From: Candidatus Avacholeplasma faecigallinarum
Lineage (GTDB): Bacteria; Bacillota_I; Bacilli_A; Acholeplasmatales; Anaeroplasmataceae
NCBI GenBank assembly: GCA_018715825.1
Contig: DVKU01000121.1
Location: 1 to 5,286 of the forward strand
DNA length: 5,286 nucleotides
Direction of reading: 5' to 3'
Part shown: piece by piece, positions 1 through 4,286 of the stretch
Numbering within the stretch: the first letter of the stretch is position 1
Layout: each line of letters starts with the position of its first letter
Program-made: the position numbers and the translations under genes
The notes under the pieces: generated by a model
Told to the model about the DNA's origin: nothing
Database searches by the model: none
What the model saw: only the letters and a program-made list of their open reading frames with translations

Positions 1-16
1 CCCTCTCTTTTCCTTT
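1..16 (-). promoter_or_regulatory. Purine-rich ribosome-binding region of a leftward gene outside the window
   Basis: Read on the minus strand, the last 16 bases are almost all purine: AAAGGA at 16-11, then a GAGAGGG-like run up to the edge. This resembles a Shine-Dalgarno region. No ATG, GTG or TTG lies inside the window after it, so the start codon must be just past position 1. It follows the promoter and operators at 21-76, so I infer it is the leader of the gene they control. The identity of that gene cannot be seen. Confidence 0.5.
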
Positions 17-20
17 AATT

Positions 21-34
21 CGAAAACGTTTTCA
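21..34 (-). promoter_or_regulatory. LacI/CcpA-family operator (downstream site)
   Basis: Minus strand reads TGAAAACGTTTTCG. It contains the perfect 12-bp palindrome GAAAACGTTTTC with a central CG, the hallmark of LacI/GalR-family operators and of catabolite-responsive (cre) elements. It differs from the symmetrical form TGAAAACGTTTTCA at one end base. With the promoter at 41-76 it would cover about +7 to +20 of the transcript, a classic roadblock position for repression. Whether the binding protein is CcpA or a pathway-specific LacI-type repressor cannot be told from the site. Confidence 0.7.
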
Positions 35-40
35 CGATTT

Positions 41-76
41 TTTAAAATTATACCATATAATGAAAACGTTTGTAAA
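41..76 (-). promoter_or_regulatory. Sigma-A-like promoter for a leftward gene beyond the left edge
   Basis: On the minus strand there is a -35 box TTTACA (76-71, one mismatch to TTGACA), an 18-base spacer, and a perfect -10 box TATAAT (52-47) preceded by TGG, which makes an extended -10. Transcription should start near position 41 and run leftward out of the window. The promoter lies just after the terminator of the dapA-type gene, so it begins a new unit. Two LacI-type operators overlap it, one in the -35/spacer region and one just after the start point. Confidence 0.7.
61..74 (-). promoter_or_regulatory. LacI/CcpA-family operator (upstream site)
   Basis: Minus strand reads TACAAACGTTTTCA, which matches TGAAAACGTTTTCA at 12 of 14 bases and shares the AAACGTTTTC core with the site at 21-34. 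It overlaps the -35 box and spacer (about -33 to -20), so a bound repressor would block RNA polymerase. Its centre is 40 bp, close to four helical turns, from the centre of the other site, so both would face the same side of the DNA. Confidence 0.6.
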
Positions 77-97
77 TAGTTTTTGGGTATTTTTTGT

Positions 98-126
98 AAA
101 AAAAAGACTGATCCAATAAATCAGTC
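98..126 (-). terminator. Intrinsic terminator of the dapA-type gene
   Basis: Minus strand shows a perfect 7-bp stem, GACTGAT paired with ATCAGTC, around a 7-base loop (126-106), followed at once by eight T (105-98). This is a standard rho-independent terminator. The TGA stop codon of the upstream gene (123-121) lies inside the 5' arm, so the ribosome reaching the stop would cover half of the hairpin. Confidence 0.85.
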
Positions 127-1005
127 CTGACTAACTAGTTGTAATACCTCATTTTCCAGTTTTCTTTTGAGCTGACGTGAAGGCTCATCAAGTGGCCTAC
201 GATATTCTAATGTATTAAATCCTAGTAGATACATAACATACTTAATTCCTATTGGTGAGACCTCACCATACATTTGTAAAATCAAAGGCAATAGTTTATA
301 AAACATCATTTTGCTAATTGCCACATTTTTATCAAAGCTATGAATAATTAATGATGTTTCTTTAGCAAAAGCATTTCCAATCACACTTATTATTCCCTCA
401 GAATTTAAAAATAAGGATATTAACATTAAGGAGTCATCCCCACCATATAGTTTAAAATTTTCATTTGCAATAGTAGATAATTTTAAATGATCAATTATAT
501 CACTTGATGCTTCTTTAATGCCAATTATATTTTGATGATAAGAAAGTGCTCGTATAACTTCAAATGGAATTTTCATTCCAGTCCGTTTTGGAACATCATA
601 TATTATTATTGGTTTAACTACATTATCGGCTATATAAGTAAAATGCTTTAGTAATCCAGATTCATTAGTTTTATTATAATATGGATTTATTACTAAAAAA
701 GCCTTAATATCTAAACCATCAAACAATTTAGATTGCTCTATAACTTTATCAGTTACATTATCGATAATACCAACGATTAATTCTATTTTTGGATAAACTA
801 TCTTATACACAAAATTAACTAATTGTTTTTTTTCTTCATCATCTAAAGCCTCAGCCTCAGCAGTCGTGCCTAATAACAATAAGCCATCAGTTTGGTTTTC
901 TAAATGGTATTTACATATACGTTTTAATTCATCAAAGTCTATTTGATTATTTTTAAATGGAGTTATTAGAGCTACTATACTTTTACTGATATTATCACAT
1001 CCCAC
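121..1005 (-). CDS. dapA: 4-hydroxy-tetrahydrodipicolinate synthase (DapA family)
   Basis: 294 residues, the usual length for this TIM-barrel aldolase family. The enzyme condenses pyruvate with aspartate semialdehyde in the cytoplasm, the first step of the lysine/diaminopimelate branch. Visible motifs: SIVALITPF near the N-terminus, GTTAE (46-50), NPYYNK (107-112) with Tyr110, YDVPKRTG (136-143) with Tyr136 and Arg141, and GIKEASSD (162-169) with the Schiff-base Lys164. Thr47, Tyr110, Tyr136, Arg141 and Lys164 all sit three positions after their E. coli DapA equivalents. Arg141, which binds the aspartate-semialdehyde carboxylate, favours this activity over N-acetylneuraminate or ketodeoxygluconate lyases. 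GTTAE in place of GTTGE is, to my recollection, common in Firmicutes. The start is GTG, since an in-frame TAA lies three codons upstream; the Shine-Dalgarno match is very poor. The gene stands alone between two terminators, with no other lysine gene beside it. A paralogue with another aldol substrate is possible. Confidence 0.88.
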   Translation of the reverse strand: MGCDNISKSIVALITPFKNNQIDFDELKRICKYHLENQTDGLLLLGTTAEAEALDDEEKKQLVNFVYKIVYPKIELIVGIIDNVTDKVIEQSKLFDGLDIKAFLVINPYYNKTNESGLLKHFTYIADNVVKPIIIYDVPKRTGMKIPFEVIRALSYHQNIIGIKEASSDIIDHLKLSTIANENFKLYGGDDSLMLISLFLNSEGIISVIGNAFAKETSLIIHSFDKNVAISKMMFYKLLPLILQMYGEVSPIGIKYVMYLLGFNTLEYRRPLDEPSRQLKRKLENEVLQLVSQD

Positions 1006-1016
1006 TATATCTTATG

Positions 1017-1044
1017 ATAATAAATTAGAAATGTTATACAACAA
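1017..1044 (-). promoter_or_regulatory. Possible promoter of the dapA-type gene
   Basis: The gene needs its own promoter because a strong terminator separates it from the cold-shock gene. On the minus strand the best pair I see is TTGTTG (1044-1039), a 16-base spacer and TATTAT (1022-1017). This would start transcription only about 4-6 bases before the GTG codon. An alternative -10 is TATAAC (1038-1033) with a poor -35. The region is nearly all A and T, so chance matches are likely. I see no lysine riboswitch or T-box; the gap of about 70 bases is too short for either. Confidence 0.3.
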
Positions 1045-1074
1045 AATTAAATTTATAAAAAATATATTATAGAT

Positions 1075-1105
1075 AAAAAAATAAAGAACCGTGTGGTTCT
1101 TTATT
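1075..1105 (-). terminator. Intrinsic terminator of the cold-shock gene
   Basis: Minus strand forms a perfect 11-bp stem, AATAAAGAACC with GGTTCTTTATT, around the 4-base loop ACAC (1105-1080), then continues into a T run. It begins 6 bases after the stop codon. The T run exists only on the minus-strand side, so it acts for leftward transcription. Confidence 0.92.
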
Positions 1106-1111
1106 AAATAG

Positions 1112-1309
1112 TTATGCTTTAACAACATTTTTAGCCATTTGGCCTCTATCGCCCTGTTCAACATCGAAAGTAACTTCTTGTCCTTCTTCTAATGTTTTGT
1201 AGCCATCTTGAACGATAGCACTAAAATGAACAAAAACATCCTTTCCCTCTTCAGAAACAATAAAACCAAAGCCTTTTTCAGCATTAAACCATTTTACTTT
1301 TCCCTTCAT
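1112..1309 (-). CDS. csp: Cold-shock protein (CspA/CspB family)
   Basis: A 65-residue single cold-shock domain protein, about the size of Bacillus CspB. These OB-fold proteins bind single-stranded RNA and DNA in the cytoplasm, melt mRNA secondary structure and help translation at low temperature or in growth transitions. RNP1 is seen as KGFGFI (12-17) and RNP2 as VFVHF (25-29); the start MKGKVKWFN and the later [15 protein letters not shown] are typical. I chose the ATG at 1309 because family members begin at this point and because AAAGGAG (1323-1317) lies 7 bases upstream. An in-frame ATG at 1336 would add nine residues (MIRFERSLS) and also has a Shine-Dalgarno site. The gene has its own promoter and terminator. 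The family call is sure; which Csp paralogue it is cannot be said. Confidence 0.95.
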   Translation of the reverse strand: MKGKVKWFNAEKGFGFIVSEEGKDVFVHFSAIVQDGYKTLEEGQEVTFDVEQGDRGQMAKNVVKA

Positions 1310-1316
1310 AGATAAA

Positions 1317-1323
1317 CTCCTTT
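1317..1323 (-). promoter_or_regulatory. Shine-Dalgarno site that sets the cold-shock gene start
   Basis: AAAGGAG on the minus strand, 7 bases before the ATG at 1309. It is the strongest ribosome-binding match in the leader and supports the 65-residue product over the longer reading from 1336. It lies inside the codons of that longer reading. Confidence 0.85.
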
Positions 1324-1334
1324 CAAACCTAATC

Positions 1335-1352
1335 ATAGAAAATTCCTTCTAT
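1335..1352 (-). promoter_or_regulatory. Small 5'-end hairpin in the cold-shock mRNA leader
   Basis: Minus strand reads ATAGAA, loop GGAATT, TTCTAT: a perfect 6-bp stem almost exactly at the predicted 5' end of the transcript (near 1354). It partly hides a Shine-Dalgarno-like AAGGA (1348-1344) and the first two bases of the in-frame ATG at 1336. With only one G-C pair it would be weak at 37 degrees and more stable in the cold. Function is inferred only. Confidence 0.35.
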
Positions 1353-1359
1353 TAATGAG

Positions 1360-1388
1360 ATTATACAACATTTTACAAAAATAAACAA
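1360..1388 (-). promoter_or_regulatory. Promoter of the cold-shock gene
   Basis: Minus strand has -35 TTGTTT (1388-1383), a 17-base spacer and a perfect -10 TATAAT (1365-1360). Transcription should start near 1354, giving a leader of about 45 bases before the ATG at 1309. That is much shorter than the roughly 160-base cold-shock leader of E. coli cspA. The promoter lies in the short gap after the kinase gene. Confidence 0.7.
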
Positions 1389-1410
1389 TCTTTTTTTAAT
1401 AATCCATCAT

Positions 1411-3936
1411 TTAATTATCTTTTGCGTTCGATTCTACATATTTTTTTAAAGTCTTACACAATAAATTAAAGTCAATAGGCTTAGAAATATGACCGTTCAT
1501 TCCTGCTTGAATGGTTTTTGATATGTCTTCTGAAAAGGCATTTGCTGTTACAGCAATAATTGGAATAGATTTGCTATCTTTTCTAGGCAACGATCTAATT
1601 CTTTTTGTAGCCTCACATCCATCCATCACTGGCATTTGCATATCCATTAAAATGGCATCTAAAGCAAACTCATTTGATTTAGAAAATATATCGACTGCTT
1701 CCTTACCATTACATGCACAACAAACATTTGATCCATGCATCTTTAGCATTTCAACGGCAATTTCCATATTAAACTCATTATCTTCAACCAATAAAATATT
1801 TAACCCCTTTAATCCTAAATCACAACTTTCAATCGAAACGTTAGATTTAGTATCATCAACAACCCTTTCAAATGGAATAATAATAGTAAATGTCGTTCCT
1901 TTACCAAGCTCACTTTGGACAAATATTTGACCACTCATCTGAGTTACTAAACTTTTAACGATAGGCATACCCAATCCTGTTCCTGCTATTGAATTAGATG
2001 TAAATCTCGTTTCTCTAGAATATGGTTCAAACATTTTAGGAATAAATTCTTTTGACATACCAATTCCTGTATCACTAATGATAATTTTATATTGTGATAA
2101 ACTATTTTCCTCAACCTGCTCAACAATAACATCAATTTTGTCATCTGCTTTTGTAAATTTTAAAGCATTAGATAAAATATTATTTAAAATTTGATTAATT
2201 CTGAAAGCATCAGCATTTACCATATAGCTTTTAACATCATAAGTAAGTGAAAAATGCTTTTTTTGAGCTTCTGCTTGAATTTTAAAAATAGAACAACAAT
2301 TATCAATACAATCTTTTAAATTAATAGGATGATTATTTAATAATACCTTTCCACTTTCTATTCTACTCATATTTAATATATCATTAACTAAATCTAAAAG
2401 TGTATGACTAGATATAATAATTTTTTGTAAATATTCAGCTGTTTTATCATTATGATCAATATTTTTATAGGCTAACTCTGATAGTCCAATTATAGCATTT
2501 AAAGGGGTGCGCATATCATGAGACATATGATTGAAAAAAGTATACTTAGCCTTAGCACTTTGTTTTGCAGAATTTAAAGAATCTTCTAATAGCTTACGCT
2601 CTTGAAGCTCTCTTTGCTTTTCTTTATCTACTTCTTTAAAGCATAATATAACCTCTGATGGGGCTAAATCATTATCAAATAAAAGCCTAATATTTACCCA
2701 ACGATATTCTCCATTAAACAATCTTAAAAAATCGCCTCCAAAATCTTTAACGGATTGAGAAACAAGCAATTTAATATTATCTAAAGAAAATGTCTTAATA
2801 AAATCTTCATAGGCATTCTTTTCAATAACATCACCACAGGTTTGTAAAAGCTGTTCATAATCACCTTTAGCTTTTAATTTATTTTTTACATAGCTTGATC
2901 CCTTTATCATTTCATAGGTTCCATTTTTATAATCCACTCTATAAATAGCATAATAGAAGTTACCTAAGACCTTAACTGTATCATTAGTTCTTTGCACTTT
3001 ATAGTTGAGGTGTAAATCTCTAAAAAACAATATTATTGTTAAAACAAGGCATAAGGCAATAATCACAGCAAAAATTAAATTAAATTCATTTAATTCTGCT
3101 AAGATTGTTTTATAAGGAATTGTCAAAATAGCCACCCAACCATTATCTAAATAAGAATAATAAGCATTTCTTTTTATATTATCAATATCATAAATATAAG
3201 AGTCATACTTATCATAGGTTCCCTCTTTAATTCCTTGAATTAAATCATAAATATAGTTTTGAACTTCCACTCCACCATTTTTAGAACTACTGATATCATA
3301 AACAATTGTTCCATTACTATCACATAAATAGAAATTAGCATTTTCTGGTAAAGAATCACTTTTCATAGATAAATCAAAATTATCTGGGAAAATATCAAAA
3401 ACAATAACTGAATCTATTTTTTCACTTGCAAGTGCTATAGAAACAATAGGCTTTTGCGTAATTAGATCTGTATAGACATCTGTATAGACAACCTTGCCCT
3501 TATAATTTAAAGCCTTCTGATACCAATTACGAGAGGAAATATCTAATGTAGAGTCATTCTCCCAAGGTGTTGCCGCAATTATTTTGCCATTTAGCACCAT
3601 ATAAGGGTCTACATCATTACCAAAATAATTAATTAATTGATCAAAGTAGTTCTGCATTTCTGCCTCTATTTCTTTTTCATCATTGGCCTTATCTTCAATA
3701 TTATTCATTGCATACTTAATTAATGTTTCATATACAGCTAACTGGATTTGTTCTTCAAAGGCATAATTACTAGTTAAAGACTCACCTAATCTTTGAGTGT
3801 TTTTTAATATTTGATTTCTTAATAAATAATAACTGGCAGTACCAATAGATAGAAAAAATATTATGACAAAAAAATACATTTTAAAATGTATTAAAATGTA
3901 TTTAAGTTTATCAACAAATGATTTCAATTTAATCAC
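1411..3936 (-). CDS. Membrane hybrid sensor histidine kinase with dCache-like sensor and C-terminal receiver
   Basis: 841 residues from the GTG at 3936. Order: membrane segment about 20-39; extracytoplasmic region 40-285 with dCache-like features (RNWYQKAL 136-143, VYTDVYTDLITQKP 150-163, FYLCDSNGTIVYD 202-214, NGWVAILTIPY 265-275); membrane segment about 286-305; PAS-like domain about 320-435 (YRVDYKNGTYEMI 332-344); coiled linker 436-465; HisKA with FFNHMSHDMRTPLN and phosphoacceptor His473; HATPase_c with N-box Asn590, G1 DTGIGM (622-627), F-box FEPYSRE and G2 GTGLGM (652-657); receiver 712-835 with Asp719, phosphoacceptor Asp765 (ILMDMQMP), Thr797 and Lys819. All catalytic residues are present, so it should be active. 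It has no HPt domain of its own; the gene before it encodes one and overlaps it by 4 bases. The true start may be the TTG at 3927, which suits the Shine-Dalgarno spacing better. The ligand is unknown. No clear terminator follows. Confidence 0.93.
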   Translation of the reverse strand: MIKLKSFVDKLKYILIHFKMYFFVIIFFLSIGTASYYLLRNQILKNTQRLGESLTSNYAFEEQIQLAVYETLIKYAMNNIEDKANDEKEIEAEMQNYFDQLINYFGNDVDPYMVLNGKIIAATPWENDSTLDISSRNWYQKALNYKGKVVYTDVYTDLITQKPIVSIALASEKIDSVIVFDIFPDNFDLSMKSDSLPENANFYLCDSNGTIVYDISSSKNGGVEVQNYIYDLIQGIKEGTYDKYDSYIYDIDNIKRNAYYSYLDNGWVAILTIPYKTILAELNEFNLIFAVIIALCLVLTIILFFRDLHLNYKVQRTNDTVKVLGNFYYAIYRVDYKNGTYEMIKGSSYVKNKLKAKGDYEQLLQTCGDVIEKNAYEDFIKTFSLDNIKLLVSQSVKDFGGDFLRLFNGEYRWVNIRLLFDNDLAPSEVILCFKEVDKEKQRELQERKLLEDSLNSAKQSAKAKYTFFNHMSHDMRTPLNAIIGLSELAYKNIDHNDKTAEYLQKIIISSHTLLDLVNDILNMSRIESGKVLLNNHPINLKDCIDNCCSIFKIQAEAQKKHFSLTYDVKSYMVNADAFRINQILNNILSNALKFTKADDKIDVIVEQVEENSLSQYKIIISDTGIGMSKEFIPKMFEPYSRETRFTSNSIAGTGLGMPIVKSLVTQMSGQIFVQSELGKGTTFTIIIPFERVVDDTKSNVSIESCDLGLKGLNILLVEDNEFNMEIAVEMLKMHGSNVCCACNGKEAVDIFSKSNEFALDAILMDMQMPVMDGCEATKRIRSLPRKDSKSIPIIAVTANAFSEDISKTIQAGMNGHISKPIDFNLLCKTLKKYVESNAKDN
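3873..3900. repeat. 20-bp palindrome plus tandem 10-bp repeat inside the kinase gene
   Basis: Bases 3873-3892 form a perfect 20-bp palindrome built on TACATTTTAAAATGTA, and TTAAAATGTA occurs twice in tandem (3881-3890 and 3891-3900). The block encodes the residues running into the first membrane segment of the kinase. Only A-T-rich base pairs are involved, so it may simply reflect Ile/Leu/Phe/Lys codons. No function is assigned. Confidence 0.5.
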
Positions 3937-4286
3937 TCCTCTATAAGAGTATATAATCTTTGATACTCATAATCTATTTTATCCATAATCATGCTTACTT
4001 CCTTAATGTTTTTACTTTTAATAGACTGAGTTAATTCGCAAAAAAGATTGTGTAATAAGGTCATAGACATATTTCCAGTCATACCTTTTAATGTATGACT
4101 ACATTCATATGCTTTTTCGAAATCATTTATAGCCAAGGAAGCTTTTAAGTTTTTATAGTTTGAATCTAAAAAAAATTTTTTTAAAAATTTATCAATTAAT
4201 GCCTCATTACCCATAAATCTATCTAGTAAAGATTTTGTGTCTATACCACAGCTTGCTAATTTTTCTAAGTTCATAAAATTACTCAT
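3933..4286 (-). CDS. Histidine-containing phosphotransfer (HPt) protein
   Basis: A 117-residue cytoplasmic single-domain protein, the normal size of a free HPt four-helix bundle. The motif SHTLKGMTGNMS (63-74) matches the HPt signature, with phosphoacceptor His64 and the conserved Lys67-Gly68. The rest is helical and fits the fold. Its role in a phosphorelay is to carry a phosphoryl group between the receiver of a hybrid kinase and the receiver of a response regulator. Both partners flank it here: the HD-GYP regulator gene overlaps its start (ATGA) and the kinase gene overlaps its stop (GTGA). The ATG at 4286 directly abuts the only ribosome-binding-like run (AAAAAGGG, 4294-4287), which is too close to be ideal. 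The in-frame ATG at 4274 (Met5) is a reasonable alternative start and leaves the domain intact. Confidence 0.9.
   Translation of the reverse strand: MSNFMNLEKLASCGIDTKSLLDRFMGNEALIDKFLKKFFLDSNYKNLKASLAINDFEKAYECSHTLKGMTGNMSMTLLHNLFCELTQSIKSKNIKEVSMIMDKIDYEYQRLYTLIEE
3936..3942 (-). promoter_or_regulatory. Shine-Dalgarno site of the kinase gene
   Basis: AGAGGAG on the minus strand lies at the very end of the HPt gene. Its last base is the G of the GTG at 3936, so it cannot serve that codon with normal spacing. It stands 8 bases before the in-frame TTG at 3927, an ordinary distance. The TGA stop of the HPt gene falls between the two. Confidence 0.6.

Noticed and set aside
46..50. GTTAE in place of GTTGE in the DapA-type protein (residue numbers), as a sign of altered activity
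   Set aside because: To my recollection the Ala form occurs in ordinary Firmicutes DapA enzymes, and all other catalytic residues are present.
56..61. Plus-strand TATAAT that could be a rightward promoter
   Set aside because: There is no acceptable -35 at 16-18 bases, and it would drive transcription antisense into the dapA-type gene. The minus-strand promoter in the same stretch is much better.
1006..1074. Lysine riboswitch or T-box ahead of the dapA-type gene
   Set aside because: The gap is only about 70 bases, nearly all A and T, with no conserved stem or terminator/antiterminator pair.
1381..1413. Possible terminator after the kinase gene (A/T runs around 1381-1398, ATAAT/ATTAT pair across the stop)
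   Set aside because: Only A-T pairs of about five bases with no proper stem and T run. The kinase operon may read through into the cold-shock unit and stop at 1105-1075.
1511..1930. 139-codon open frame on the plus strand, opposite the kinase receiver/ATPase region
   Set aside because: It lies antisense to highly conserved kinase codons, has no convincing ribosome-binding site, and its translation resembles no family I know. It is a shadow of the kinase gene.
3933..4286. HPt gene as a broken-off piece of the kinase (frameshift)
   Set aside because: It has its own start, complete domain and stop, lies upstream of the kinase N-terminus rather than after its receiver, and uses a clean 4-base overlap.
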